Source: Codonopsis lanceolata
Taxonomy: Eukaryota > Streptophyta > Magnoliopsida > Asterales > Campanulaceae
Assembly (NCBI GenBank): GCA_013146195.2
Contig: CM028384.1
Location: 78,836,728-78,900,727, forward strand
Direction: 5' to 3'
DNA: 64,000 nucleotides
In this document: piece after piece, positions 1-13,380 of the stretch
How the letters are laid out: every line of letters begins with the position of its first letter
Position numbering within the stretch: position 1 is the first letter of the stretch
Translations under genes and position numbers: made by a program
Notes under the pieces: model-generated
What the model saw: the letters and a program-made list of their open reading frames with translations, nothing else
Told to the model about the DNA's origin: nothing
Databases searched by the model: none

Positions 1-819
1 AAACTTAGAAGGATTTAAATGTCCTTAGTTTTCTGCGGGAATATGTTATATTGTTAACTTGATCAAAGGCAACTCGATGCAAGCATCCTGCTAAAGGAGC
101 AACCTTGACCCTATCATGTCATGAAGCTGGGTTAAGTACATGTAGAAAATATTATTTGTCAATTTGTTTTCATATCATTCCTTTACTGCATTGTTTTAAA
201 TGTAGAAAATAGCTGTTCTGACATTGGAGTGGTTTATTTAGCTTCACGTGCATACCCAAAAAAAATCTTCAAGTAGCAAAGATGACTTGGGATTTTGGAT
301 AAATTTGTACTTGTCCACATATAACAAGGTTTACGTAAAACATATACAGTCCTATCCCTGCAAATGGAGAGGCTCTATTCATAGTTCACAAGCATGATGC
401 CAAAGTCATAATGGATCAACCTTGGTGGTTCAACGGTTCACCCAGAATCTATATCATAACAATTCAGTTAATTCAAACCTAATATGTGACATGAAAGTAA
501 ATAGTAAGACCGCAATATCACGGAAGTGCCATTCTTCCCATGTTCTAAAACACTAAAAGGTCTATAGTTAAACAGTATTATTTAAAATGGGAGTAAAGGA
601 AAAGGCTTTTGCAAATAAGTGCCCCCGAAGCACTTTTGAGTTGGAAATGTTCCTTAAGGTATTAGTGTTTGTTCCCAATGTAAAATATTTCCTTATTTAG
701 ATATCCTAAGTAAATGCCAGAGAGGTATTCATTAGCAGGACACTCTCCCCCTCTCTAACACACACACATGCGCGCACGCAAAAGAGAAAACAACCCATAA
801 TATTTCACATTATTATCAA
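1..819. other. intergenic DNA, no gene seen
   Basis: AT-rich sequence with stops in every frame. A short CT-rich stretch runs into an (AC)n run and an alternating CG/CA stretch near 742-780. I recognise no coding or RNA feature. Confidence 0.5.
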
Positions 820-970
820 ACAATTTTTATCATCTGTGCCATATTCTGCAAAACCATACAGAACCAAAGCTGTAGAGAACTTGTTGTACCATTGTCCAGG
901 TACCTGTTTAAGGCCATACTGAGATTTAAGGAGTTTGTATACAACAGGATTGGCTAATGTTTCTAGTGGT
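820..970 (-). pseudogene. decayed Copia reverse transcriptase fragment
   Basis: Read on the minus strand, this stretch contains the hallmark Copia RT segment YKLLKSQYGLKQVPGQWYNK followed by FSTALVLYGF, which matches the conserved K-SLYGLKQ-R-W--K--- --L---GF block of plant Copia polyproteins. Only about 50 residues are recognisable. Flanking frames are closed, and there is no adjacent RNase H, integrase or LTR that I can identify. It is a relic, probably of an old insertion unrelated to the Copia gag at 7.5 kb, although both lie on the minus strand. The family assignment is firm; the exact ends are approximate. Confidence 0.7.
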
Positions 971-1129
971 TGATCTTGGAGCAACTTGTGACAATTTAAA
1001 CAATCTTAAATCTCAACCCACATACCAGCCTTATCAAACTGCCTATCATTTCCAACCTTATGAACGGTAATTCTAGTTATTCTATAATTAATACCCAATT
1101 AATATGAACAGATTAATATGTTCTGAATC

Positions 1130-1850
1130 TGTAAACTGATTTTAAAATCCATAAAATAAATGGATTCTCGAACGACTTTTAGGTTACGCTTTTAATGCGT
1201 AAACAGATTAAAATATTGAATGAATCTGCATTAAAAAGATACAAAGTAAAATGTAAATAAGAATCGAAACAAAAAGCAAGCCGATGATTGAATGAATCAG
1301 AATGTAAAATATAAAATGAAGCGTAAACAGTCGCTTTTAATGCGCTTTATATGAATGTCCGAAACATAGCGCTTTTATGAAAACCGAAATGTAAACAAGC
1401 ACGTAAAACGTAAACTGAACCGAAATCGAAATGTATGAATCGTAATTTGAAATGTAAATGATTATTTATGTTCTCAAATCGGTATGTACAAACAAAGTTA
1501 TATGCGCTCGTAAGCAAACCGTTATTATGCCGAATGCACACTATTTCAAAAAAAAAACGATGTAGAATCGTATTTTAAACAGATTATTAAACATAAGCGT
1601 AAACATCCCGAATACACATCGAATTGATAAATAAAAACTTAATGTTGTAATGCACATCGCATACAACAAAATCGATGCGCACTGCCTCTTAAACAGATTA
1701 AAAACGCATCGTTTGAGCAAAAACGATGAGTAATGCAAAGAACAGTCGAACACTTCAAACTAAGTAAACGTGTTCTCAAAGATGCGGAATCAGAAAACAC
1801 CAAAATCTGTACTATTAACAGAATATGACAAACCCAAAGCAACCTCTGAA
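1130..1850. repeat. low-complexity AT-rich region with recurring GTAAAC/AATGTAAA words
   Basis: The words cgtaaac, aatgtaaa and cagatta recur many times at irregular spacing, giving a simple-sequence-like texture. The open frames here on the minus strand have no recognisable protein content and are best explained by base composition. Confidence 0.4.
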
Positions 1851-4800
1851 AATAAGACTTAAATCATATATTATTAACAATAAAATGGCATGTGCAATAA
1901 GAAAGTACTCGATAATCATATAATGTATAATGTATCATGAAAAAAAATCATATAATGTATCATGACCTAGGTAATCAAAGTTTACATCAATCACATGTAT
2001 CCTACACCTCGGCCAAAACAGTCAAAGAATAGAATTTATTCAAAGCTCTTGATACACTACTTTCCCCACCCATGAGATAGATGGAGGTGTACAAAAATAT
2101 GACTTGTGAGATGACCTTACATCATATCTCGCTCCTTGAGGACTTCCGTTTTCATCTTCGCTTTTACTCAAACATAACATATTACTTCCCTTGTAATCTT
2201 CATATTACTTCCAAAGCAATACCTTTCAATCGTCATAAAAACTCGCCTATTCGTAGATAATTTTTGGTATGTCCGACTAACCCTCCCTATTTACCAATAC
2301 CCGCACCATTTAATCTCGAGCCATGTCACCCACTATAATGCTACTAAAAGCCTTACATTTCACTGCGCTTAACCGAATAAACGAGTTCAATTTTTTTTAA
2401 AAAAAAGATGTCTAATTAATGACCTCAGTTGAGTGCAGGGATCAGCTAACTAATTATTTAGAGTAAACAAAATTTATGCATCCTGTGATAATAAGGCACC
2501 AATATTTGTTTAACGGAGTTAAGCTAACACAAAGTTACTTCCGCAGAAACTTGGCCCGTGAGAGCTTATTATCTATCTTCCTAGGCCACGCCAGAAGGAC
2601 CGGCATAAGGATCGACCAGGGACTTCCTCCACTAGATTCAAATGTTATTAACACTCGACTAAGCATAGCTGTGGTCTAAGCTCTACATGTTAAAGAATAC
2701 ATGCAACTCATCAAAAGTTCCTCCCCGCCTAGAGACATTTCCCAACAACACATTTATGTCACAACTATCAAGCTTTGAAGCCTCTTGAACTAGGAAGTCA
2801 AAACCAATCTTGACAGAAACCTACAAGTGAGGCTAGGAACCGCACCCATGCCCGATTAGAACCGCACTTGCCGAGATAATTCAAAGATCAATAGAAAGAA
2901 AGCATAAAAGTTCTAAAAACACGTAAAGCATCAAACCACACAATTTACTAAGCAAAGACACACTATTAGCTAAATTCCAAACATTCCTCTCCGTAAACTC
3001 TCATCTTACGCTTAAGCCCTGTTAATTTTCTCGAAGTCTCTTGACAATCATGTAAATGATTTCCGAGAAATGAACATTTATGTCACCTAACAAGAAAACT
3101 TGCTTACGCCAAGCATTATTAAATGTGTTATAGAAAGAGAAAATTAAGTTTCGATATACTTGTTCGATAGGAAGGACACGAGATGAAATTTAAAAAGAAA
3201 TATTCTTGAGCAAACAGACACCTATTATATCTTCAAACAAATACAAAAAAATCTATTGCAAGTACAAAGAAGCAAAGGAAACAAGAACGTATTATCAAGC
3301 CCAGAGATCATGTAACCTTCACTCTCCTCTCCGCCTATCAATCCACTGCTGCGTGCGTACACCTTGCCACTGCTCCGCCTAAAGCAATTTTGGGAGTGCA
3401 AAAATTGAGGCTCCGTGCTTTTTAAAGGATTGGACATTCATTAAACCCAAAGAAATAACGTGGTTGTGAAGGTTCTCTCATCTTCTTCTTCAAGATATTC
3501 TCGCTAGTCCAAAGACCAAGGTCTCAAGCCCACCATCATTGACTGGATTCGCCATCTCATTGGTTTTAGTGGTGCGTGCTAGAAACAATGCACAATTATA
3601 ATCTCAAAGCTCTCGGATATATTCAAGAATAGATTGTTCAAATCAAGTGCCCGTAAGGTTGGGAGCTCAAAAACACGAGAAATCGGTAATGAACAGCTTG
3701 CTACCGAAATTAGCAAATGGGTCTTCCATGAAAGAGGTCATCCAAGGTCGCCAATGTTAGACACCACAAACTTGGTGAAACCAATGAACTCGCAATTTAC
3801 AGATCAATGATGACCGGAGTACTGTGAGAAATCTACGAGTGGTCGAAAAAGCCGGGAACCATATGCCGCCATCGATGTTCGTGTTCGCTTTACATGATGA
3901 GACCCTACGTGCTAAAAACCTTGTCAATCGATCGTAAGGGTCGGTACCACACTTCATTTAAGTCGCCTCGATGTTTATGGGGTTTTCCAGCTTGAAGGTT
4001 GAGTATCAAAGGTTTGAGTATCAAAGGCTCGAGTATCAAAAATGCCAAAGATATATTTATACCGCATAAATGACCCACATAATTCGGTTAAGCAACTAAT
4101 TGGTGATTCTTAAAGAACGTTATTATTATCAATGCACTAACATTGCTATCTCAATTATGATTTAGTCCCGAGCAGCCACAACAACCACGTATTGAATTTA
4201 CAAAATCGGCTTCTCAACGTAAAAAGTTGGTTATTGCGTAGTGTTTTAGAATATTATTGTGTTGACAATAATTCTTGGCATTATAGTGCTCCTCCAATTT
4301 TTGGGTAACAATGGTACTTTGTGATACATATAAGCAAAAAAAAAATTAATAATTATTATACCGCAAAAGGAAGAAAAAAAAAGACAAAAGAGCACCTAAA
4401 TTAGTACGAAAACTCATGAGAAGTTCAAAGAAATTAGCTCACTTCTCTGTTGTCCATCACACATCATCCTGGGACATGAACAAGGCAAAAGTATGTATCT
4501 CTTAAACCGGTTAGACACTGGACAAACCGATTGCTCCTTGACTTATGGATATTGTCCTCTGTGCACGCATGAAGCTACTCATATGATTTTCATGAAATTG
4601 CCCATTAAGTGGAATCTAAAGGACTTCCCTATCTCGTCAAAGTGAGTTGGGTGGAGGAGGGGATCTTATTTCGATTCACATTGAGTTATGTGAGGAGTTA
4701 GATTTTTCTTTATAAAGAGACTTATGTTATTCTCTCCATTTTACTTTTCTCGCCATACTCCTTGCACTTTCTTGTACGATATCGAAAAGAAGGTGGCTTT

Positions 4801-5819
4801 TACAATGTATACTCAAGCCCTTCATCATTTCCCCAATTCGCAACTATTCGGCACGAGTTCACAACCGCTTTGCATTATTTGCTATGGATATGGCATTATA
4901 TAATTCTCACGCACTTTTGACGAACGCTTAACACTTACGACATTAAATACCCATAAGGTGCCTCTACATATGATTTTCCCAAAGATAATCATGATGGTAC
5001 CAAAATCAATTTCAAAAATGAAATCACACAAACATATCTATGAGTTAGCTAGAGAATTCAAACCCGGAGAAAGGACTTTGGACTAACCAACACAAAAATA
5101 AAAAGGGGAGGGTAGGTCGAAGCGCACTAGTCACCGCCAGAAGTTACCTACTCATCTCAAGCTCAATCTATTAAAATAGAATCTAACAGGTATATTTATT
5201 GTGCTTTAATACATATTTGTATATGACCGTCAAGCAACAAATCAATCGAAGATGCCAACTTGTGCACTAACAAACTGGGGAGACAAATGCAAATGGTCTA
5301 GGCACAAATTACATAAGGAAATAGAGAAATCTTACTTGATGAACGCCATCGGTGATGTAACAACTTCAAGGGACCAAAGAAGCCCTAATCACGGATACAA
5401 AACCCAAAATTCTTCCTACAAAATCTGCAAGAAAGGAGAAGAGAACAGGATACCATCAATACGCATTTTTGCGCGATTTACATTAAAATCTTCGGACTTA
5501 CCTTGTTGATGCAAATGATTCAAGAGAGAGGACTTGGAAGAAATGTGGACTGTGGTAGAATGATACGATCGGTGAGTTTGTTTCCTTATCAAGTAGTAGT
5601 GTAAATGACTTGGCCGTAGTATTGTGTAAATGATCTACTTGGCCGAAAAATTAGAGTGAGGAAATTATGTGCTTATGCCGCCATTTTTTTCGTTCAAGTG
5701 GGTGGAATTTAAGTTACTAGTAACTAGTAATGTTACCCGTGTCATTGGTACGGTGCCAATTTGTAAATTTATTAATAAATAAAACAGATAATGTGAAAAT
5801 GAATTAATATATACTTATA
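1851..5819. other. intergenic DNA, probably old repeat remnants
   Basis: No supported gene in about 4 kb. Short open frames (for example 2476-2679 on plus and 3757-3957 on minus) lack recognisable domains. A TATA-like ctttataaagag near 4709 is followed by a pyrimidine-rich stretch and could belong to an eroded LTR promoter, but no LTR partner, primer site or polyprotein is visible nearby. Confidence 0.4.
3998..4042. repeat. triple 15-bp tandem repeat
   Basis: Three consecutive units of the form ttgagtatcaaaggY, the last diverged to tcgagtatcaaaaat. A minor local duplication with no evident function. Confidence 0.7.
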
Positions 5820-5824
5820 ATTTG

Positions 5825-6155
5825 TCTAAATTAATTATGATAACGCTTAAAAAGAAAAAAACAAATATTTCAAATTACAAAACTTATGCTTTTTAAAAAA
5901 ATTTATTTGTATACGAAATTGTGGGTCGGAAATAAATTAAATTGATTAAGTTAATTACTATAACAATTAAAAAGAAAAAAATTAAAATAGAAATATTCTA
6001 AACTTAGACATAAATTAAATTGGGATTCAGCCAAAAAAATAAATTGATTAAGTTAATTACGATAATAGTTAAAAAGAAAAAAGACAAATATTTCAAATTA
6101 CAAAACTTACGAATTATTTTTGCATAAAATTGATTAATTAATTAAAATATCGAAA
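5825..6155. repeat. three degenerate ~105-bp tandem repeats, AT-rich
   Basis: Each unit starts with ATTRATTAAGTTAATTAYGATAA-like sequence and continues with TTAAAAAGAAAAAA and, in units 1 and 3, an identical caaatatttcaaattacaaaactta segment. Units begin near 5829, 5941 and 6042. The block is preceded at 5728-5755 by a GC-richer ttacccgtgtcattggtacgg motif reminiscent of plant non-autonomous transposon ends, which I cannot assign. Confidence 0.6.
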
Positions 6156-6159
6156 AGAA

Positions 6160-7346
6160 AAGGGACGGGGTTTGGTGGAGGAAGGATTAGCGGCCACCAA
6201 TCGTGAATAGTGGAGGGAGTTGAGAGAGAGATGAGGTAGTTACTCAACCGCCGCATAACACATGTGAACTCTGGGAGTGATAATTACTGAGGATCTCAAG
6301 AAGGAATCAATCTCAGCTCCTAAATAGCTTTTGTCAATTTTGCACATGTGCGACTATGAGCTGTATTGTATTATAGATTTTAATAAAACGTTGAGTTAGG
6401 GATCGTGAAATAAAAGTTGAGTTAGAAAACCGTTGTGAGTTTCAATAGTAGTAAGCGTATTAATTACACAACGATTTTTTCTCCGAACGTTGTGCTTAAA
6501 AGTGATGCACAGCCTCATGCTTGATTATCTTGATCTCGACCCACGGAAAAGAGCTTAACTTTTGTTGGAAATGAACTTAAAAAGGAACAATGTCGAAGAT
6601 AGAAACCTAGATATATTGTAGAATCGCGCACGTAGGACTTTCCCCGCAAGAATTATTCAACCCTATCAAATGCCCTGGGTTACACGAATATTCTTGTGGG
6701 ATAAGACTAAAATTGCACTCCTATTTATGGCACTGAAAACGGGAGACTACTGTTTTTCATATTCTACTATTGCAACTGATTTTTAAATATTGAAATAGAT
6801 CACACCTTAAAGTCAGGGCGTTGCCCCCGAATCCCTAAACCAGGCCTTCGCCTCGAACCCGCACTGCCATCGGCAAGACCGCCGTGTTATTCGCTTGCAG
6901 AACAATAAGTTGAAAGGAAACAACACTTTGATTGTTATCGAGAGATAAAAATGGTGAGGGAAACCCTAGCATCCTCTTCAATGGCCATCTGCCTCATCAT
7001 CGGAAACAACGACTACTCAAATTGCTCCGACCACCCTTTAAACCAACCGGAGCAGTAAAATCAGATGCAAATGGAGCTCGAAATTGCATGGAGGTCCGAT
7101 TCGAAAACAAGAGCAAATATGACATTTAACAATCATGGTTTTTAATTTGGGGATTAAGAAATTAATCCAATGGAGCAGAGCGGGTCGGATATGGTGAACA
7201 ATGAACTTCATTTATGGAAGTGAGATTGAGTGAGAAACAGGCATGTTGAAATCCTCCATCACCTCTCGCCATTCATAACCGTGGACAATTGATGGAAACC
7301 CGAGATTGGAGAAGATGGGAGGACTTGGCCGAATGTAGTCATGCGG
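6160..7346. other. intergenic DNA up to the assembly gap
   Basis: Includes a purine-rich stretch at 6150-6235 and a GC-rich patch at 6816-6885 (agggcgttgcccccgaatcc). The open frame at 6932-7129 has no recognisable domain. No gene is supported. Confidence 0.4.
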
Positions 7347-7446
7347 NNNNNNNNNNNNNNNNNNNNNNNNNNNNNNNNNNNNNNNNNNNNNNNNNNNNNN
7401 NNNNNNNNNNNNNNNNNNNNNNNNNNNNNNNNNNNNNNNNNNNNNN
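7347..7446. other. assembly gap (100 N)
   Basis: Exactly 100 Ns, the usual placeholder for a scaffold gap of unknown size. Any reading frame crossing it is meaningless, and the Copia gag on its right side is cut here. Confidence 0.99.
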
Positions 7447-7607
7447 AACATTTCCATAATCTGTTGTCAATAGAAATCATGAATCTCATTACTTTTATCC
7501 TTCCATACATCAAAATGACCTTCGTCCAATATTGGTACGTGGTTAGCATTAGATGTAGGCAGCATATAGTGTGTTTGTGCCATTATGTCGTATCTCAAGA
7601 GTTTAAT
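7447..7607 (-). pseudogene. Copia gag N-terminus, truncated by the gap
   Basis: On the minus strand a start codon near 7600 opens a protein whose first residues include VPILDEGHFDVWKDK, followed after a frameshift by ISIDNRLWK. This matches the start of plant Copia gag proteins (P-L---N---W---M---I---D---W). Gag forms the virus-like particle of the element. The frame is broken: a stop follows DFY, and a shift is needed to continue. The rest is lost in the assembly gap. The primer site and LTR lie immediately upstream (to the right), as expected for the 5' end of a minus-strand element. Confidence 0.65.
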
Positions 7608-7635
7608 CTTGGAAAACTTGTTTTCAAAGAGTAAG

Positions 7636-7646
7636 GCTCGATACCA
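7636..7646 (-). other. primer binding site, initiator-Met tRNA type
   Basis: The minus strand reads TGGTATCGAGC, the plant initiator-methionine tRNA 3' complement (TGGTATCAGAGC) with one base deleted. It is separated by two bases (AT) from the LTR end CACA at 7649-7652. Confidence 0.75.
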
Positions 7647-7648
7647 AT

Positions 7649-8903
7649 TGTGGGTCCCAATGAGCACAATAATAAGCTAGAAGGGGGTTGAATAGCTTAT
7701 TAACACTTTTAAACTTTTAAGTAAGTTCTGAAAGTTACTTGCAATCTATGAAAAGATTCAAGTAGCGAAGACCTTCAAGAAAGTTGTTCCGTGTCTCGCC
7801 GATAAGGACTACCTAGACCTTTTACTGCATTACTTAAGTTCTCATTTAAATGGATATAATGAACAAGGAAACTAGGCGCTCAAGTAATAGACAAACAAGG
7901 AAATAACACAAGTATTTTGGGATGGTTCACACTCAGAAATAGTGCTACATTCCACCACCAAGGCAACTAACCTTGGATTTAAATTGTGCACTATGTTTTC
8001 CACTTAGATCAATTACAAAGAATATCCCTAATGGATCGTGTACAAAATATTGACTTTGTGTCTATGGAATTAAATATCTAGAATACGATATTTAATTTGT
8101 AGAAGTATAGTTTAATGGAGGTTAACAACAAGAAGAATAAAACAATAAATGTCAAGAGCATTTTCTATTGTTGACGAGGACTTCGGATCCGCTGGGATCT
8201 ATTGAATGCACCTGAAAGACTTGAGTTGTAGATTCTGCAGCAATTCTTTTTGTGTTCGATTGATTCTCGTTTAGTTGTCCTTGTTCCAGCCTTTCAATGA
8301 AAGTATTTATACCGTGCATTTCAAAAAAGAATCCGTTGGAGGACTAAGGCTTCAACAAATTTATTCATAAATGCATTAAATGCATGGGGTCACAATAAGG
8401 AATTGCCTCAACGTATATCCAAAGCAATAATCATTTCGAGATCTTCAAAAAGGTGGGCGATTTGGTGTCGATCTCGAGAGATGAAGGGTAAAGTAGGAGA
8501 CACTCGCTTTTTCAGCCATCGCTCGCTCAGACGAAAAGTCTTCCTCGCTGAAAGTTGCTGGGCGGCTGGCTGACATGTCGTGGAATGATTTGGATTAATT
8601 CAAATAATATATGGAAATAAGTTTGAATTAATCCAAATTAGCTTTATGCCGGATAGACACGAGAAGCTGCAATGTACCGGACACGAGGTCTACTGCTCTT
8701 AAGCTGAGCAGTGTGTCTTCCTAAGTGAAGCCGAGAAGGGGTCTTCCGTCGAACCTCGAAAAAGTCCTACAAAAACTATACAAGGCAAAATTCTATATAT
8801 CATTGCCACGCTTGCCACGCTAATCGACACGCAGCCCGATTAGCCATCAAGTATAAAACTAACGCAATGTACCGACGATATAAATTTAACATAAGAATCA
8901 ACA
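7649..8903 (-). mobile_element. 5' LTR of minus-strand Copia element
   Basis: The inner edge (TGTGGG on plus, CCCACA on minus) is fixed by the adjacent primer site. A TATA box TATAAATA on the minus strand at 8304-8311 is followed by a leader reading towards gag. The outer edge is placed at the CAACA just before recognisable Gypsy sequence starts at about 8904; this edge is inferred, giving about 1.25 kb. The element seems to sit in the Tekay-type Gypsy copy to its right, whose gag and 5' LTR are not seen. Confidence 0.6.
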
Positions 8904-11900
8904 CTACTGTTGGGGCTAAGAGAGATAGCGATGGGAAAGCAAAGGTGCAGGGACGTGTTTTTGCTTTAGACCAAAGGGGAGTACCCGAGTCGACCGCAGC
9001 TTATTGAGGTACCATTTCTATCTTCGATAGTGAAGCACGAGTACTTATAGATCCGTGGTCATCACATTCGTATGTTGCATCACATTTTGTTGACCGCTTA
9101 TGCGTGCATTGCCTCGCCTTTTGCCTTTACGTGCTTGAAGTTTCTACCCCGCTTGGGGAATGTTTATTGGCTTCGAAGTTTATAAAGCATGCGATGTACT
9201 TGTGGATGAACATGTTTTGCATGCGGATCCGTAGTGTTGCCACTTAGTGATTTTGATGTGATACTTGGTATGGGCCGGTCATGTGCTTATCATGCTTGGT
9301 AGATTGCTTTAGTAAGAGGGTTACATTTGATATGCCGGGTGTTCCTAAATTTATGTTCGTGGGTGATAACGCGTCTAGTGGGTTGCGCGTCATTTCTGCT
9401 CTAAAGGCTAGGAAACTATTGTCACGTGGTCGCACGGGTACCTAGCTTGTGTGATTGATAAACGGTTTCGACTTCCGATCTTGAGGATGTGCGGTTAGAA
9501 TGAGTTTCCGGATGTCTTCTAAAGATTTTGGGATGCCACCGGATAGGGAGATTGAGTTTTGTATCGAAGTTGTTGCCGTGGACGACATCGATATCGAAGG
9601 CGCCAGTATAGAATGGCACCCATGGAGTTAAAGGAGTTGAAGGTCCAATTGCAGAGTTTCTGATATTGGCTTTATCAAGCCAAGTGTATCGCCTTGGGTG
9701 CGCCCGTATTATTTGTCGAAGAAGGATGGAAGCCTAAGGTTGTGCATTGATTACGTGGAGTTGAACAAAGCGACGATCAAGAACAAGTATCCGTTGCCGC
9801 ATATAGATGACTTGTTTGATCGCTTGCAAGGATCGTGGTGTATTCTAAACTTGATTTGAGGTTCGGTATCATCGCTTGAAGGTGAGAGCCGAGGATGTTC
9901 CAAAAACCGCTGCAGACGAGGTACGGGCATTATGAGTTCATGGTGATGCCATTTGGGTTGACTAATGCGCCGGCAGTATTTATGGACTTGATGAATCGGG
10001 TGTTCCATAATTTTCTTGATTGTTTTGTGGTGGTCTTCATAGATGACATTCTTGTGTATTCTAAGTCTCGGATGAGCATGCACAACATTTGAGGATGGTC
10101 TTGTCGATTCTTCTGAGAGGAAACTCTATGCTAAGTTTAGCAAGTGTGCTTTTTGGCTGAGGAGGTCTCATTTTTGGGACATGTTGTTTCTAGTACCGGA
10201 TAGCGGTAGATCCTTCTAAAGTTGAAGCGGTGATGAATTGGAGGAGACCGACTACAGCTAGCATGAGGTTAGAGTTTCTTGGGGTTAGCCGGTATTATCG
10301 AGATTCATAGAGGGATTTTCAAGATTGCTACACCGATGACTAATTTGACCCAAAAGAAGACACCGCATTTGTTTGGAGCGATAAGTGTGAAGCAAGCTTC
10401 CAAGAATTGAAGAAGAAGTTGACTACGGCACCGCTTTTGCTAGCGGAGATGAGAATTTTGTGGTTTATAGCGATGCATCAAAAGAGGGATTGGGTTGTGT
10501 TCTTATGCAATGGTAAGGTGATCGCTATGCATCGAGGAAGTTGTCTCCGTATGAACGTAATTATCCCACGCATGACCTTAAGTTCGGCAGATCATATTTG
10601 CTTTGCACAAATGGAAGCATTATTTGTATGGGTCGAAGTTTGAAATTTTACGGATCACAAGAGTTTGAAGTACTTGTTCTCACAGAAGGAGTTGAATATG
10701 AGACAAATGAGGTGGATGGAGAAGTTGAAAGATCATGATTGTACGATACTTTATCATCCGGGGAAGGCGAACGTGGTTGCCGACGCCTTGAGTAGGAAAG
10801 TTCATTTGTCGTGTTTGATGATTCGGGAATGGAAGATGTTGGAGGATGTCCGTGATTGGAGTCCTAGTGAGGTTAATCATGGAGTGTTGTTTGCTAATGT
10901 TCCGGCTATTCCAGCTTTGTTGGAAAGGATTAAGGAGACTCAAAGGAAGGATCCGGATTAGTGAAGATCATTGATGGTTTGAGTAAGAATGAGACGACGG
11001 AGTTTGCAATGAATCGAAGAAGGATTTTGACTTTCAAGGGAGAGTTTGTGTACCTTCGCTTGAGGATGTGAAACGACTTGTGTTGGATGAAGCTCACAAG
11101 GCAAGATATACTATCCATCCGGGGAGTACGAAGATGTATAGGATTTGAAGAAGCTTTTGGTGGAATGGCATGAAGCGCCAAATTGCGGATTATGTGTCGA
11201 AGTGTTTGACTTGTCAACAGTGAAGGCGAACATCAAAGGCCCGCGGGATTGTTGCTAGATATTCCAGAGTGGAAGTGGGAGCACGTTACGATGGATTTTG
11301 TTTCGGGTTTCCACATACGCCGTAGAGGGTTTGATGCCGTTGGGTTGTTGTAGATCGGTTAACGAAGTCGCCTCATTTCATACCGATTGCGATGACTTAT
11401 TCCTTGAGTCGCGGCATTGTATGTGCAGTGTGAGATTGTTAGACCGCATGGGGTTCCGTTAGCATTGTGTTCGCATGTGATTCGAGATTTACTTCGAGGT
11501 TTTGGCAAGCTTTGCAGAAGCCATGGGGACTAAGTTGAATTTCAAGATTTTTTCACCCTCGCATGCACGACAACCGAGAGAACGATACGATACTTGAAGA
11601 TATGTTACGGGCTTGTACGGTGGACTTTAAGGGAAGTTGTGATTCACACCTTCCATTGGCGGAGTTTGCATACAACAACAGTTACCAATCGAGCATTGGG
11701 ATGGCACCGTATGAGGCATTTTATGGACGGAAGTGTAGATCTCCTATTTGTTGGGATGAAGTTGGAGAAGCTATGGGGTTTAGAGATTGTGCAGCCTACC
11801 GAGAGCGTGAAGTTGATTCTGATAGATTACTTACGGCTCGTAGTCGACGTAAGAGTTATGCGGATAATCTGAGGGAGATTTGGAGTTCCAAGTTGGAGAT

Positions 11901-12353
11901 TATGTGTTTCTTAAAGTATCGCCGAGAAGGGGTACTAAGAGATTTGGGAAGAAAGGGAAGTTATCACCGAGGTTCGTTGGACCTTTTGAGATTCTTGAGC
12001 GAGTTGGGAGTTTGGCTTATAGGGTGGCTTTACCGCCATCATTGTCGGACATTCATAATGTGTTTCACGTATCCATGCTTCGGAAGTATCTTAAGGATGA
12101 TTCGCATGTTCTTGCGTATGAGGAGATTTCGCTTCACCGATTTGTCGTATGTTGAGAAACCGGTGAAGATTCTCGACACCAAGGAGCAAGTATTGAGGAA
12201 CAAGACAATTCCATTGGTTAAGGTTCTTTGGAAGAATCATGAGATCGAGTAAGCAACTTGGGAGACCGAGTTGGAGATGCGCGAGAAGTACCCTCATTTG
12301 TTTGAAGATCATAGTAAGAATTTAGGGACTAAATTCCTATTAGTAGGGGAGAA
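8904..12353 (+). pseudogene. Tekay-type Gypsy pol, copy 1 (heavily frameshifted)
   Basis: In pieces spread over three frames, the sequence parallels the better copy at 49.7-54.1 kb. The order is QGRVFALDQRGVPEST (protease region), RT with FGLTNAPAVFMDLMNRVF and FIDDILVYSKS, RNase H with HPGKANVVADALSRK, integrase with LPLAEFAYNNSYQSSIGMAP, and the GDYVFLKVSPRRGTKRFGKK and chromodomain-like tail. Many single-base deletions break the frame. The polypurine tract (aggggagaa) lies directly before the LTR at 12354. Gag, 5' LTR and primer site are missing; the left end meets a Copia LTR. It encodes no functional enzyme. At the RNase H/integrase boundary it keeps a G run intact where copy 2 has lost one base. 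Confidence 0.9.
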
Positions 12354-12868
12354 TGTAAAACCCTAGTTTATTGCTTGCATGTTTATTGCATGAGTTCATA
12401 CATTCATAATCATCACTAGTATGTTAACTTAGCTCACTTATATATGTTTAAAGTTGATGGCATGTTCATTGACGCCGTTTGAGATGCTTGTTTGCACCTT
12501 TCCTTCACGAGTTGCTTTGAAACTCGGGTTTGTGTTTTATGTTGTAAGCACTTGGATAAATGTTAGAAACCACTCATAACATCATTAACACGCTTTAGAT
12601 GTTGGTGGAAAGCTAGTTGCATCGTCGGTTTGATTGCTAGTTTGATTCGAGCGTTAACCCTTCTTCGTTTGACCTTTTCTGTTGTTGTTCGGGAGTGTTT
12701 TTCCTAAGTTCTTAGCCTTGTTTGATTGAGGTTTGAACATTGATTTGCTTTGGTTATTGTTTAGAGGTGTTTAGGTTGAATTCTAGACCATTTCGGCTTT
12801 GGAGGACTTGAGGGTGCAAGGGGAGAGGCCTAGAACTTGCGAGGGGTAAAATGCAAAGATAAAAAGCG

Positions 12869-12908
12869 AGTGATGCGGTCGCATCACTCTTGACCCATGC
12901 GACCGCAT
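12869..12908. promoter_or_regulatory. paired GC-rich palindromes in LTR
   Basis: AGTGATGCGGTCGCATCACT (9-bp arms, 2-bp centre) at 12869-12888, then 8 bp, then ATGCGACCGCAT at 12897-12908. They lie about 0.5 kb into the LTR, about 475 bp before the splice-donor-like site. The second palindrome and its flanks match the equivalent position in the copy 2 LTRs. A role in transcription, chromatin marking or RNA folding is inference. Confidence 0.75.
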
Positions 12909-13380
12909 TGGTCCTTTTCCAGCATTACGGGATTTTCTGCTAACTCTCCAAATTGTCCAACCAAACCCCACCCAAACCCAACCTAACCCACCCTAAACCA
13001 CCCTAGTTCGTCCTACACATCATCTCATGCATGCTTGACAAGTTTTGATGATTTGGATGCATGTACAACACTTGGCAAGGAAAGACCTCCAACATGCACA
13101 CACATGCATTGGACACCTTCCCCCACCCCACTTCAGCCATTGCATGTCCAATACCTCCACTAAACCCACCATAATCAGTCTTCATCTTCCAAATTCGTGG
13201 CTGAACATTTCTTGAGAGTTATAGAGAGTTTATACAAGCTTCTTGAGTGATCAACAATGGTGGCCAACTATTGAAGAAGCCATTTCCAAAACCGATCGGT
13301 AGAAGTGGAGAGGAGAGCAAGGAGAACACATACCCACCCTTGCATGGACGTTTTTGTACTTCTTTTAGAGCTTGTTTAAG

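Noticed and set aside
757..781. Z-DNA forming stretch of alternating CA/CG
   Set aside because: Only about 25 bp, isolated, with no feature next to it; not worth a separate claim.
7212..7634. Open frames spanning the N run
   Set aside because: They exist only because N codons do not create stops; the gap length is arbitrary.
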